Below the pieces are notes generated by a model. It did not search any database and was not told the DNA's origin. It worked only from the letters and a program-made list of their open reading frames with translations. This document shows positions 49,313-57,557 of a stretch of DNA of 64,000 nt, piece by piece; the stretch's first letter is position 1; every line of letters starts with the position of its first letter. The stretch comes from Cerasicoccus frondis (GTDB taxonomy: Bacteria > Verrucomicrobiota > Verrucomicrobiia > Opitutales > Cerasicoccaceae): the NCBI GenBank assembly GCA_031296915.1, contig JAVDPC010000022.1:1-64000 (forward strand). The letters run 5' to 3'. The translations under genes were made by a program, and so were the position numbers.

Positions 49313-51204
49313 TGAGTGACTTTGTAGATATAGATTTTCCAGGCATTGAGGAGGTTTCAAGCGAAGGCGCAACAGCGCAAAGCGTGGAGGCGACGTCATG
49401 CGCTGCACCCAAGGTAGCAAAGGACACAAAGCCTGTGGGCCGCGCGTTTGATGATGGGGAGTGGGAGCGCAGTGCGACGGTGGCATCTGATGAATTTGGC
49501 CAACGGGGTGAAACACGACGAAACATTAAAAGTAAGGGCCAGAAGGACGCCCTGCCCTATGATGAGCGAACCGTTCCACACAGTTTGCAGACAGAACAAG
49601 CGGTGTTGGCCTGTGTGCTGCTTCTGGGGACACCCGAATCTTTGGCCCTTTGCCAAAATGAAGGAGTAAGCGACCAGTCGTTCTACTCGCCCAAGCATCA
49701 GTTCATGTGGGAGGCCCTGGTGAGGACCATGAACCAACAAGGCCAATGCGATGAAGTGCTGCTACGTGATGAGCTGCTGCGTAGTGGGCGGTATGAAGAG
49801 ATTGGCGGAGACTCCTATCTGTTTGAAGTTTCCGATAAAGTGAGCTCAACGGCGATGCTTCAAAACTACTGTGAGAGCATTGTTGAACTGCATAGTCGGC
49901 GGGAATGTATCCGCATGGGCAAGAGGCTGATAGCTGGCGCCCACGATGCCCAAGACCGCCATGCCGTGCAGACACTGGGGCAGGACTTTGAGCGGAATAT
50001 TGTGAAGCTGATCCAGAATGTGGGCGGCCGGGTGAATAAGCTTCGTTCGCTGACGGAGTTCGCCATTCCCAAGATGGACAGTGATCAGCTACTCCTCGGC
50101 AAGAATCGGTATATTTCGCGGGGGGATGGCGTGATCGTGTTCGGCAATGCTGGCGTGGGAAAGAGCTCGTGGCAGACGCTGGCGGCGATGTATTTTGCCT
50201 GTGGCATGGACTTTTTGGGCATCCCCTGCCCCCGCCCGCTCAAGAGCCTGATTGTGCAAAAGGAGGACAACGACGGCGACGTGGCTGAAGCCATTGAAAG
50301 CTTTTTCCACCTGATGCTGAAAGAGCATGGCGAAACGGTGGCCAAGGAATGCGTGGAGCTCGTAAAGCAGAATGTGCGAATCGTGCGCGACCGCGAGCAT
50401 GTGGGCGATACGCTGATTGCGGCACTCTCGGGCTACACCGCACAGTTCAAGCCCGACCTGCTGTGGCTGAATCCTCTGGTATCCTATGCGGGGTGCTCGG
50501 TGACTGACGAGACGTCGATGGCGCAATTTCTGGCCAGCCTCGATCGCGTGAACCGGGATAGCCACTGGGCGACGATCGTGCTCCACCACACACCGAAACC
50601 ACCTGCCGATAAGGAAGCGAAGAACCGCTCATGGAATGAAGAAATGTATGCCATGAGTGGTAGCCACCTGCTGCCTGACTGGGCGCGCGCCATTATCAGC
50701 CTGAAGGCCACGGGTGAGCGTGGACGCTTTAAGCTCATTCTGGCGAAGCGGGGCACGCGTTGTGGGATTCGCCGCCCCAAGCGGATCGGGGCAGACGCCG
50801 ATGGCAACCCGATCACTGAGTTGACGGAAGTTGTGACCGAAGTGCCCGTACGCCACGGGCAAGGGACTTTCTACAGCCACACCGCAGAGCGTGATGTGCC
50901 CCTGATTGCCTGGGAGATTGAGCGGGCTTGGCTGGCTGGAGAACGTGAGGCGGAAGACGAGTCTGCGAACAAGGGTGGGCGCGCGGCCAAGCATGATCCG
51001 AGGGAAGTGCTGCGCTGCATCGGACTGGCTTATGAAGAAAACAAGGGCAACGGCATGAGCATGAACCAGTATCACAAATTTGTCGAAGAGCACATGGATA
51101 TACCACGGGCGTCCTTTGTGCGTGTGTGGCAAGCGCTAATCTCGGCTGGGGATCTGACGCAGGATGGCTTGGGGAAATACTTCGTGCCAGCGGGGGCGGG
51201 CTAA
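49312..51204 (+). CDS. Replicative helicase: DnaB-N domain plus RepA-type ATPase
   Basis: 630 residues from the ATG at 49312 (overlap TGATG). After a disordered start of about 85 residues comes a DnaB N-terminal domain (PHSLQTEQAVLACVLL, about 90-185). Then comes an AAA_25/RepA-type ATPase: Walker A FGNAGVGKSSWQ (near 276), Walker B-like DLLWLNPLVSYAG (near 382) and VLHHTPKPP with the sensor His residues (near 425). The C-terminal 70 residues look like a winged helix (MNQYHKFVEEHMDIPRASFV). It should unwind DNA at the phage origin. A family-B repeat codes for residues about 14-24. Confidence 0.8.
   Translation: MSDFVDIDFPGIEEVSSEGATAQSVEATSCAAPKVAKDTKPVGRAFDDGEWERSATVASDEFGQRGETRRNIKSKGQKDALPYDERTVPHSLQTEQAVLACVLLLGTPESLALCQNEGVSDQSFYSPKHQFMWEALVRTMNQQGQCDEVLLRDELLRSGRYEEIGGDSYLFEVSDKVSSTAMLQNYCESIVELHSRRECIRMGKRLIAGAHDAQDRHAVQTLGQDFERNIVKLIQNVGGRVNKLRSLTEFAIPKMDSDQLLLGKNRYISRGDGVIVFGNAGVGKSSWQTLAAMYFACGMDFLGIPCPRPLKSLIVQKEDNDGDVAEAIESFFHLMLKEHGETVAKECVELVKQNVRIVRDREHVGDTLIAALSGYTAQFKPDLLWLNPLVSYAGCSVTDETSMAQFLASLDRVNRDSHWATIVLHHTPKPPADKEAKNRSWNEEMYAMSGSHLLPDWARAIISLKATGERGRFKLILAKRGTRCGIRRPKRIGADADGNPITELTEVVTEVPVRHGQGTFYSHTAERDVPLIAWEIERAWLAGEREAEDESANKGGRAAKHDPREVLRCIGLAYEENKGNGMSMNQYHKFVEEHMDIPRASFVRVWQALISAGDLTQDGLGKYFVPAGAG
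49352..49382 (+). repeat. Dispersed repeat, family B copy inside the helicase gene
   Basis: GTTTCAAGCGAAGGCGCAAC followed by AGCGCAAAG. It is a looser match to the copies at 43542 and 46117. It is translated as VSSEGATAQS in the disordered N-terminal part. Confidence 0.55.
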
Positions 51205-51218
51205 GCAGCAGGACTTTT

Positions 51219-51407
51219 TTCTTTAACTACGGATAGCGCAGATGGGCGCGGATATTTTTTTTGAACAAAAGTGAAGGAAGGGAAGGAAGCTGGGAGGCAG
51301 GCGTGGGGGGGACCGCAGCGAGCGCAGAGGACGCAGAGAGAATTAACGATTAAACGGGACGTTTATTGAACAGAGGGTAGCGGAGGAAGCAAAGGCTGAG
51401 AGGCAGG
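51219..51407 (+). repeat. Composite dispersed repeat between genes
   Basis: Family A (AACTACGGATAGCGCAGATG then GGCGCGGAT), a purine-rich stretch (GAAGGAAGGGAAGGAAG), then GACCGCAGCGAGCGCAGAGG and ACGCAGAG of family C, then a GGCTGAGAGGCAGG phrase. It fills the gap between the helicase gene and the small membrane protein. No gene is seen in this gap. Confidence 0.6.
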
Positions 51408-51430
51408 TTTTTTTTAAATAGGAGATAATG

Positions 51431-51580
51431 ATGAAGACACTTTTGGAATGGATAGAGCGGCATAAGGACCGCGTGCAGCAATGGACGCTGCTACTGATTA
51501 TCATGGCGGCGTTGCTAGCGTGCATGGCGCGTGATGCATCAAGCCTTTGGGCATTTTTGAAATTTCTGACGTCAAACTAG
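51431..51580 (+). CDS. Small single-pass membrane protein
   Basis: 49 residues: a basic amphipathic start (MKTLLEWIERHKDRVQQW), one membrane helix (TLLLIIMAALLACMA) and a short tail. AGGAG stands 5-6 bp before the first of two adjacent ATG codons (51428, 51431). The function is unknown. Holin or inhibitor roles are possible but not supported by more than size. Confidence 0.5.
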   Translation: MKTLLEWIERHKDRVQQWTLLLIIMAALLACMARDASSLWAFLKFLTSN

Positions 51581-51626
51581 GTGACGTTTTGAGTTAGTGA
51601 CGTAATGTATAAACGATAGGAAAAAT

Positions 51627-51986
51627 ATGAATCAGCACTATGAATACACCGGACAGGTCATTGAAGTGAAGGAGCGCGAGGACTTCTCCAGCTTCTCCAA
51701 ACGCACGGTGGTCGTGAGCGACCAGGAAGAAAAGTATCCGCAGAAGGTGCCGTTTATTTTCAGCGGCAAGTATGTGGATATGCCCGACGAAAAGGAAATC
51801 CTGCGTGGCCAGAAAGTGAAGGTGCGCTTCTCCCTGCGAGGACGTGAGTGGCAAGGCAAGCACTATGCGGAAAACTTCGCGTTCGCCATCAGCAAGCTTG
51901 AGGAAGCGCCAGCGCCCCCACCCCAGCAAGACACCTTTGCCGGAGTAGATGACGACAACGACGACGAAGAGGACGTCCCTTTTTAA
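51627..51986 (+). CDS. DUF3127-type single-stranded-DNA-binding-like protein
   Basis: 119 residues. The N-terminal 90 residues follow the DUF3127 pattern: GQVIEVKEREDFSSFSKRTV, YPQKVPFIFSG, VKVRFSLRGREWQGKHY, a small OB fold. The tail is Pro-rich, then strongly acidic, and ends DDEEDVPF. That is the classic SSB C-terminal tip that recruits replication partners. It lies after the replicative helicase, so it is probably the phage SSB. Confidence 0.75.
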   Translation: MNQHYEYTGQVIEVKEREDFSSFSKRTVVVSDQEEKYPQKVPFIFSGKYVDMPDEKEILRGQKVKVRFSLRGREWQGKHYAENFAFAISKLEEAPAPPPQQDTFAGVDDDNDDEEDVPF

Positions 51987-52052
51987 ACCTCCGGTTTAAT
52001 CGGAGAGGCTGGAGGCAAAGCCACCAGCGGGGCAGTGAGGCAATGGGATTTT

Positions 52053-52082
52053 AACCACAGAGGACACTGAGGAACGGAGACT
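52053..52082 (+). repeat. Dispersed repeat, family C copy
   Basis: TTAACCACAGAGGACACTGA followed by GGAACGGAG, the widely seen 'ACCACAGAGGACAC' element of environmental genomes. Another copy is at 52290-52345. Confidence 0.6.
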
Positions 52083-52289
52083 ATGAACGGCAACTGGATA
52101 TTCTTAAGTGAGGCGACGCCACCAGATGACTTGCAGACGGTGACTGTTGCCCGGGCCGATGGTGGCGTGTGCGAAATGCGCCGCTACTGGAAGACATGGC
52201 AAGCGCGCTTTGAAGGCCTGCAAGGCAATGGGAAGGTAATCGCATGGCAACGCCTGCCCCTGCATCCACGGGACTGCCCAAGGATTTGA
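52083..52289 (+). CDS. DUF551-like small phage protein
   Basis: 68 residues. MNGNWIFLSEATPPDDLQTV at the start and VIAWQRLPLHPRD at the end match the pattern of DUF551 proteins ('W..v.e.lP.....v.v' then 'ithW.plP'). The family is common in phages and its function is unknown. The ATG follows directly after a family-C repeat. Confidence 0.6.
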   Translation: MNGNWIFLSEATPPDDLQTVTVARADGGVCEMRRYWKTWQARFEGLQGNGKVIAWQRLPLHPRDCPRI

Positions 52290-52345
52290 ATTTAACCGCC
52301 GAGAACGCAGAGAACGCGGAGGCGGACCACGAACTAAGATAACCA
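52290..52345 (+). repeat. Dispersed repeat, family C copy
   Basis: TTAACCGCCGAGAACGCAGA, then GAACGCGGAGGCGGACCACG and AACTAAGAT. It is a variant of the ACCACAGAG type and fills the gap before the Acb2-like gene. Confidence 0.55.
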
Positions 52346-52363
52346 ACAACAACAACGACGACT

Positions 52364-52852
52364 ATGGAAAAATCATCATCATCACGAAAATTAACCGACC
52401 ACAAAGTGCCTGGGCTGAATGAAGCAATCGAAATCGAAGTGCTTGATCAGCCTGGGCCTGGTGGGGCGAATCACATCTACCGAATTAGCGGATATTCACA
52501 CCCCGTGGAGGTGGTCGCAAATTCTGAAACAGGAGAGACGGAAATCATAGGCTCAGTCGCTACTGAAATTAACTTCCAGAACGGGCCGATCCGGGAGGCT
52601 GGGTTCAACGGTCTGAGCAATGAGGCGCTGCTAGCTGTCGTGATCGACCGCCTGCGCGGGTTTCAACACGGGCGCAAAGAGTCGCTGACTGCTGATGGCC
52701 CAGTGGAGGAGTTCGATTTCTCATCACGAGGCCGGTTTGCCTGCCGTGAGAATGCGCTGGCGCTGACGCACATCGAGGAAGCCATGATGTGGCTGCAAAA
52801 GCGGACGACCGACCGCATGAAGCGCGGCGTGGAGGGCACACACCAACGGTAA
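52364..52852 (+). CDS. Acb2/Tad1-like cyclic-nucleotide sponge candidate
   Basis: 162 residues. The C-terminal 75 residues (LLAVVIDRLRGFQHG, then RFACRENALALTHIEEAMMW and LQKRTTDRMKRGVEGTH) match, as far as I remember the family, the helical-hairpin domain of Acb2/Tad1 anti-defence proteins. In those the 'REnALAlT.leeA..W' helix forms the ligand pocket. They bind cyclic oligonucleotide or gcADPR signals and so block CBASS or Thoeris. The N-terminal 85 residues (GPGGANHIYRISGY, then INFQNGPIREAGFNG) are a separate beta domain seen in longer members. Activity is inference. Confidence 0.6.
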   Translation: MEKSSSSRKLTDHKVPGLNEAIEIEVLDQPGPGGANHIYRISGYSHPVEVVANSETGETEIIGSVATEINFQNGPIREAGFNGLSNEALLAVVIDRLRGFQHGRKESLTADGPVEEFDFSSRGRFACRENALALTHIEEAMMWLQKRTTDRMKRGVEGTHQR

Positions 52853-52858
52853 TTTTCA

Positions 52859-52925
52859 GCGTCCGTAGCCTAGAGACGGACGTCGGCAGCGCGCTGGCAT
52901 GCCGCGTGGGAACGCATGCTACAAT
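52859..52925. promoter_or_regulatory. Two small hairpins in an intergenic gap
   Basis: GTCCGT / ACGGAC and GGCATGC / GCATGCt inverted repeats lie next to each other, followed by an AT-rich stretch (TACAATTTTTTAAA). They may be an attenuator or weak terminator between the Acb2-like gene and the following small gene. Confidence 0.3.
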
Positions 52926-52944
52926 TTTTTAAAAACACCAGACT

Positions 52945-53046
52945 ATGGACATCGTATTACTCGCAACCACATGGGCAGACGTTGCCAACGATGTGGGATG
53001 CCTCTTCGGATTGGCTGCTGTTTTTTGGGCCATTTCTAAAATTTAA
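52945..53046 (+). CDS. Very small membrane peptide candidate
   Basis: 33 residues (MDIVLLATTWADVANDVGCL then FGLAAVFWAISKI), with a hydrophobic C-terminal half. No strong ribosome-binding site is visible. It fits exactly between two genes, which is its main support. Confidence 0.3.
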   Translation: MDIVLLATTWADVANDVGCLFGLAAVFWAISKI

Positions 53047-53058
53047 CTTTAATCCAAA

Positions 53059-53634
53059 ATGAACAACGACGCACGCAATGACCACTACCTGATTATTTCA
53101 GGGAAAGTCCTCGAACTATATCAACGCATCGTGGAAGCGCATGACGCATTTCACGTCCAGGCGGTCGCAGCCTGTAACGAGCTTGGCGGGTGTAGTCCGG
53201 TTGAGGTAGGTGGGCCCTTTGACTGGATGCAATGCCCAGAGCTGAGTGCAATCGCGTTTAAAGCAGAGAAGCCGCCGGCAGACTGGCGCCTCTACAAGCA
53301 ACCAGTGCAAGGGCTGAACGATGGCGAGATAGCCTGCCGACCGATTAAGGGACGCGCTGCGGGCAAAGCCGCGCTGGCCGTGATGGAGCGCGCAAGCTTC
53401 AAAGCTCCGGTGATGGACTTTTACGCGCAGTTTGCCTACACGCAGATGCTACACATCGGCAAACGCTACTACTGGCCCGTGGCTGGTGACCTGGGTGGCC
53501 AGAAAATCGCGATCATCCCCCGTGAAGCGATCATCCCGCCCAAGGATGCGCCCGAGGGCTGCCAGCGCATTGAGCACTGGGAGTTTCTGCAAATGCAGCG
53601 GGACGTGCGCCAGGCAAAAGCGGCAACGCACTAG
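53059..53634 (+). CDS. Hypothetical prophage protein
   Basis: 191 residues. The sequence is alpha/beta with a final segment ARDV-like rich in Arg/Gln (HWEFLQMQRDVRQAKAATH). No motif of a known enzyme is seen. ATG with a purine-rich upstream (AAAATGAAC), in the same run of coupled genes. Confidence 0.5.
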   Translation: MNNDARNDHYLIISGKVLELYQRIVEAHDAFHVQAVAACNELGGCSPVEVGGPFDWMQCPELSAIAFKAEKPPADWRLYKQPVQGLNDGEIACRPIKGRAAGKAALAVMERASFKAPVMDFYAQFAYTQMLHIGKRYYWPVAGDLGGQKIAIIPREAIIPPKDAPEGCQRIEHWEFLQMQRDVRQAKAATH

Positions 53635-53656
53635 CAACCTCAGCGAAAGGTAAATG

Positions 53657-54781
53657 ATGAGTATCGAAAAAGCATTATCCACCGTGAAGGGCAACCTGCT
53701 TGGTCATGCCCAAAAAGACCTAAGCCCCCTGCTCCAAGCGATCTTGGAGGCATTGGACGCGGCACCCAAGACTAGCAAGGATTTCTCCGGTGCACGCCAT
53801 ATGACGGTTTTCGCAGACCGGATAGCCTTGCGCAAGGCTGTCCGCTTCGGCGCGTATGCTGCGCTACACTATGCAGAATGGACTGGCGAGTGGGAGATAA
53901 CGCAACGTGACTTACGCCACTGGGACTACTTCTGCATGTGGGCCAGCCGTTCGGAGCAAGCGGAAGAACTCAGCTATTACACAGGCCCGGTTACCAAGGC
54001 GCTGGCATGCAAACGCATGCAGCAGGCCTTTGACCGCTACCAAAACAGCGGACTGCGCCCAGAACACTGCAAACTACTTAGCAAACTAAGCTGGGAAGTG
54101 GACACCACTCGTGGTGATTGGGTATCGCTCTTTGTGCAAGGTAAGCGGCCACTGGGCGACAGCGGAATTGCGCTTAGCATTTATGCTGCCGTGGGTTGGG
54201 AATACCCGAACGACGAAGGCAAAGCCTACGATGAATATGCGCAACTGGAGCGAGAGGCTGAAGAACGCGCCTGGGATCTATTCGACGAATTGGCATTTGC
54301 CGCGCCAGATGTTGCCAAACTCGCGGGCGAACACTTGCCCGACCAATCTGTTGACGCCAACAAAATGGTGGATGACCAATCTCCCGACGCCGGGAAAATG
54401 GTTCCTGACTGGTTGCAAGGCGAATACACCGAGGAGAAGGGGCAGGCATTGGTTAAGTCTCTTAAGGACTTAGAAGCAGATTATGGATGCTTCGGAAGCA
54501 CTTCTTATCAAGATGATGCACGTAAGCAGATCGGTTTCCCGCCCAAACCCGACACCCTACCGCCAGTGCCAGAGAACGGGGTGTATTTGGGCACGGGACC
54601 ACTCTCTAATGAAGACGACAGATTTGTCGGATGGGTCATAGTGGATGGCCGCTGGGATTTTGCCAATTTTCTCGGTGGAGTCCATGATGATTGTTACTAC
54701 TGCGCCGACCTCTCCACTAAATCCGGCATCCGCGCAGCTTGGCACTGCCTCAAGCGCATCAAGGAAGGGGGCGAACGGTGA
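53657..54781 (+). CDS. Hypothetical prophage protein with two-part structure
   Basis: 374 residues (second of two adjacent ATGs, six bases after GAAAGG). The first 220 residues are helical and rich in Trp and Tyr (AALHYAEWTGEWEITQRDLR, then HWDYFCMWASRSEQAEELSY). A linker with two near-repeats (QSVDANKMVDD / QSPDAGKMVPD) leads to a small C-terminal domain. The latter, with GWVIVDGRWDFANFLG then CADLSTKSGIRAAW, appears in other phage small proteins. The function is unknown. Its stop overlaps the next start (GTGA). Confidence 0.5.
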   Translation: MSIEKALSTVKGNLLGHAQKDLSPLLQAILEALDAAPKTSKDFSGARHMTVFADRIALRKAVRFGAYAALHYAEWTGEWEITQRDLRHWDYFCMWASRSEQAEELSYYTGPVTKALACKRMQQAFDRYQNSGLRPEHCKLLSKLSWEVDTTRGDWVSLFVQGKRPLGDSGIALSIYAAVGWEYPNDEGKAYDEYAQLEREAEERAWDLFDELAFAAPDVAKLAGEHLPDQSVDANKMVDDQSPDAGKMVPDWLQGEYTEEKGQALVKSLKDLEADYGCFGSTSYQDDARKQIGFPPKPDTLPPVPENGVYLGTGPLSNEDDRFVGWVIVDGRWDFANFLGGVHDDCYYCADLSTKSGIRAAWHCLKRIKEGGER

Positions 54782-55278
54782 AGGAAGTAACTTTTATTGA
54801 GAAAAAAGTAGTTCCGATAGCTGACTGCGACGGCCAGCCGATACGCTTGGGCGACGTTCTCAGGTGCATCGACGAAGGCAGCAAGGATGTAGGCGTAGTC
54901 TTCGGAATCGTGAACAAAGACGACAAGTCCTCTTACGGTCGTCATGCAGTCGGACCAATCGCCCACGGAGACCTTATTCTCAGGACTAGCCACTGCAGTA
55001 CTCGGGTAACGAATCGATACGCTCAATGGAAACACGTCGAGCGTAATGACCAGACCTACTGGCAGCGCAGGCAATCATGGCTGGCGAAGCCATTCCAGTT
55101 CGACGAATACGGACCATCCAACACAGAACTAGAGCAATATGCTATCGAAGCAATCATGGCTCTGCTTCCAGAGGATACGGTGAATTACGAATACGACAGC
55201 GGGCCCAATAACGTAGACGACGCCATCTATTACTTAGCTGAACACCTTGGCGAATTGAAAGGAGAGACCTCCCAATGA
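54778..55278 (+). CDS. Hypothetical prophage protein
   Basis: 166 residues beginning at GTG (54778), overlapping the previous stop. The N-terminal half, with ADCDGQPIRLGDVLRCI then GVVFGIVNKDD, looks like a small beta-barrel domain. The C-terminal part is helical. No family is recognised. It lies in the middle of a series of small overlapping genes. Confidence 0.5.
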   Translation: MKEVTFIEKKVVPIADCDGQPIRLGDVLRCIDEGSKDVGVVFGIVNKDDKSSYGRHAVGPIAHGDLILRTSHCSTRVTNRYAQWKHVERNDQTYWQRRQSWLAKPFQFDEYGPSNTELEQYAIEAIMALLPEDTVNYEYDSGPNNVDDAIYYLAEHLGELKGETSQ

Positions 55279-55646
55279 GCCCCGAAGAACAACGAATCGC
55301 GCTAGCCGAGTGGGCGGGGTGGAAATACGTAGAGAACAACCCCAGCGACAAGTTTTGGCAGCAACCAGACGGATCAACTAATGGTGTCAAATTCTGGGCG
55401 AACAAAGACCACCCAAACATAATCAGCTATCTCCCCGACTACCTGCACGACCTCAACGCCGTGCACGCTCTTGAGAAGCGGCTCAAAGGCTTTGCTGTTA
55501 ATATCTATGGCAAGGAGTTACGAAAGATAGTCGAGCGAGATACCACCGACGAATTAGGGTCGGAAGCAGAACTATGGCATGCCACCGCCGCCCAACGCTG
55601 CGAGGCCCTGCTCAAGACACTTAACCTATGGAAAGGCGACCAATGA
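55275..55646 (+). CDS. Small phage protein, 'BC1872-like' N-terminus
   Basis: 123 residues. The start (RIALAEWAGWKYVENNPSDK) and following WQQPDG.T segment match the style of short phage proteins that begin 'ia..~GW.~......W..Pdg' (the BC1872/ABA-sandwich group). The C-terminal half carries a helix ending RCEALLKTLNLWKGDQ, common to such proteins. The role is unknown. Confidence 0.5.
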   Translation: MSPEEQRIALAEWAGWKYVENNPSDKFWQQPDGSTNGVKFWANKDHPNIISYLPDYLHDLNAVHALEKRLKGFAVNIYGKELRKIVERDTTDELGSEAELWHATAAQRCEALLKTLNLWKGDQ

Positions 55647-55858
55647 CCTATACTTTCGATGAAGTGACGCCAGGAGATTACATGGCGCACATGCCCGCTC
55701 TCGACATTGGAGACACAAAAGTTTCCGTGCATGTCGAGGAATGGACTAAGTTTGGCACTGACCAGAAAGAGAAGTTTGTGAGCTTCAATCACGGTACGTG
55801 CAAGGGGCAATATGCCTCCAACCACCAACTTAAAAACGCAAAATTTTACGACCAATGA
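55643..55858 (+). CDS. Small hypothetical prophage protein
   Basis: 71 residues from the ATG that overlaps the previous stop (ATGA). Beta-rich (MTYTFDEVTPGDYMAHMPAL). No family is recognised. Its stop overlaps the next ATG. Confidence 0.45.
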   Translation: MTYTFDEVTPGDYMAHMPALDIGDTKVSVHVEEWTKFGTDQKEKFVSFNHGTCKGQYASNHQLKNAKFYDQ

Positions 55859-56073
55859 ACCTTGGTGAAGCATTAATTATTGTCCGCAATTGTTCGCTGT
55901 CTTCTCCCCAGATGAAACACCCACAGGGGCAGAAAGCGCTTAAGGTTGTGGACAAGAAAATCCAATCGTTAATGCGCAAGCAATCATGGCGAACGGGCAA
56001 TGGAGCAACGCCCATTCATATGGGCAGAGATGGATTTCTGTATCCAATACCCGAAACGAAAGGCGACCGATGA
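55855..56073 (+). CDS. Small hypothetical prophage protein
   Basis: 72 residues, basic. An N-terminal helix (MNLGEALIIVRNCSLS) and a Lys-rich middle (QKALKVVDKKIQSLMRKQSW) are visible. It overlaps both neighbours by 4 bp. The function is unknown. Confidence 0.45.
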   Translation: MNLGEALIIVRNCSLSSPQMKHPQGQKALKVVDKKIQSLMRKQSWRTGNGATPIHMGRDGFLYPIPETKGDR

Positions 56074-56273
56074 TCATCGTGGCATATAAAACGGACGGGA
56101 GGCAGTACATGGAACGACATCGCTTCTTCAGCAAGGAATCAGCACGCCAAGCAGAATTAACCGATCTGGATTTGTTTGATTTTCACCCAGAAGACGAGCG
56201 AACCAAGTGGGATGAAGCTTATGACGAATTCAAAAAATCAGCCAATAAAACAGCACAGAAAGGCGACCAATGA
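56070..56273 (+). CDS. Small hypothetical prophage protein
   Basis: 67 residues from the ATG at 56070; the frame is open further upstream but overlaps the previous gene. A beta-hairpin start (MIIVAYKTDGRQYMERHRFF) is followed by a charged helix. It ends with the sequence QKGDQ; three neighbouring genes end with similar GDQ or GDR tails. Confidence 0.45.
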   Translation: MIIVAYKTDGRQYMERHRFFSKESARQAELTDLDLFDFHPEDERTKWDEAYDEFKKSANKTAQKGDQ

Positions 56274-56767
56274 GCGACACACCGACACCGAGAACGGACA
56301 GAGAAGAAGTTGAGCGGCTTCAAGAGATACTTGCAACTGCTCGGCGCGACTATGCCGAACTCGAAACCGAGCTGGCTGAGGCCAAAGCACACGCTTACCG
56401 GTTATTTGATTTGGTTCGATACGCCCGCAGTGAACTTCACGAGGCAGGACTTTTGTCAGATAGGGAGTATGCAGACTTGGCAGACGATGGAGTGTCACTA
56501 GAGCGTCTTGAAAGATACACTCAACTCCGTGCCCGCGTCGAGGAACTGGAGAGAGACAGGGACTTGCAGGCGGTTCTTTATGAACAAGAGCGGGATCGAG
56601 CGGCGGGACTGCGTGAATGCTTGGACGATGCTCGAGGAGAGAGAAATCGATTACGCACTGCGTTGAATGCCGTATTGGGCATTGCGCAAAAAGGCGGATA
56701 CAACCCTGGACACCGTGGACTGCTCAAGCAGGTGAAAGGCAAGTGTATGGAGGCGCTAAATAAATGA
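56270..56767 (+). CDS. Coiled-coil prophage protein
   Basis: 165 residues, mostly long helices (EVERLQEILATARRDYAELE, then RVEELERDRDLQAVLYEQER). The beginning DTPTPRTD and the coiled coil are common in phage proteins placed between replication and terminase genes. Such proteins are usually of unknown role. It has no tail-fibre or scaffold features. Confidence 0.55.
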   Translation: MSDTPTPRTDREEVERLQEILATARRDYAELETELAEAKAHAYRLFDLVRYARSELHEAGLLSDREYADLADDGVSLERLERYTQLRARVEELERDRDLQAVLYEQERDRAAGLRECLDDARGERNRLRTALNAVLGIAQKGGYNPGHRGLLKQVKGKCMEALNK

Positions 56768-56839
56768 GACACACCAGCCGCATGCAAAAGCTGAAATGTC
56801 GGGCTTGATGCGTGGGGCCATGTGCTTTCGAATAACGGC

Positions 56840-57133
56840 ATGGCTACCAAGCGCAAAACCATTGCAGATTATCGGAAAGAGAATGATGAACTACGCGCCA
56901 AGGTGCAGGAGCTCGAGGACGCCATGGAGAAGACAAATGCCCAGGCCAAGGACACCCAGGGTGACAACACTGCCCTGCTCTACCTGCTGGCTGACATACG
57001 GAAGGCGGCGGGCGATCCGCTGGGGAAGCTCTGCCAAGATCAGCTGGTGGAGCACATTGCTGATATCCGGGCGAGGGCTGAGGGCGGCGGGGAACTCAAG
57101 CCCCTGATGGGCCGCTATCCAAAAAACGCCTGA
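56840..57133 (+). CDS. Coiled-coil prophage protein
   Basis: 97 residues from the ATG at 56840. A helix rich in Lys and Glu (RKENDELRAKVQELEDAMEK) is followed by a C-terminal part with LLADIRKAAGDPLGKLC. The last bases overlap the end of the minus-strand gene 57096-57557, so transcription converges here. Confidence 0.45.
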   Translation: MATKRKTIADYRKENDELRAKVQELEDAMEKTNAQAKDTQGDNTALLYLLADIRKAAGDPLGKLCQDQLVEHIADIRARAEGGGELKPLMGRYPKNA

Positions 57134-57557
57134 GGGGTTTCAACGTTTTGCGGATCGCTGCAGCTTGGGCATTGGTCAGGGAGCCGGTAGGAACTCGGGA
57201 TTTGTAGGAGAGTGTTGTGGGCGCCATGCCAATTTCACGGGCAATCGCCGCCAGTTGAAGCAGCGGCGCGGCATCGCGAAAGTCGGCCATTTCTTCATCC
57301 GAGATCACGCTGTCGGGTGGGATGCGGTGGCCGTTCTGCTTGCGGCCTGCTGTCCCACGCTGGTCGACGCGGAATCCGTTCCACAACTCTCGTTTGGAGA
57401 GTTGGCGGGCGGCGCGGATTTCGACGGGGATTTTGCCGCCGTGAGAATCGTGGGCGGCAAAGACTTCCCGGTGGTCCCGGCAGAGCGCTTCGAGGGACCC
57501 GCCCCGCAGTCGCTTGTTTTCGGGCGTCAGAATTACCCAGTCAGTGTCTTTGCTCAT
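57096..57557 (-). CDS. Putative DNA-binding protein of the minus-strand block
   Basis: 153 residues. Residues about 95-125 (LLQLAAIAREIGMAPTTLSY) look like a helix-turn-helix. The N-terminal half (VILTPENKRLRGGSLEALCR, DHREVFAAHDSHGGKIPVEI) forms a small alpha/beta domain. It overlaps the upstream gene's stop by 4 bp. A regulator of late genes is possible. Confidence 0.45.
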   Translation of the reverse strand: MSKDTDWVILTPENKRLRGGSLEALCRDHREVFAAHDSHGGKIPVEIRAARQLSKRELWNGFRVDQRGTAGRKQNGHRIPPDSVISDEEMADFRDAAPLLQLAAIAREIGMAPTTLSYKSRVPTGSLTNAQAAAIRKTLKPLRRFLDSGPSGA

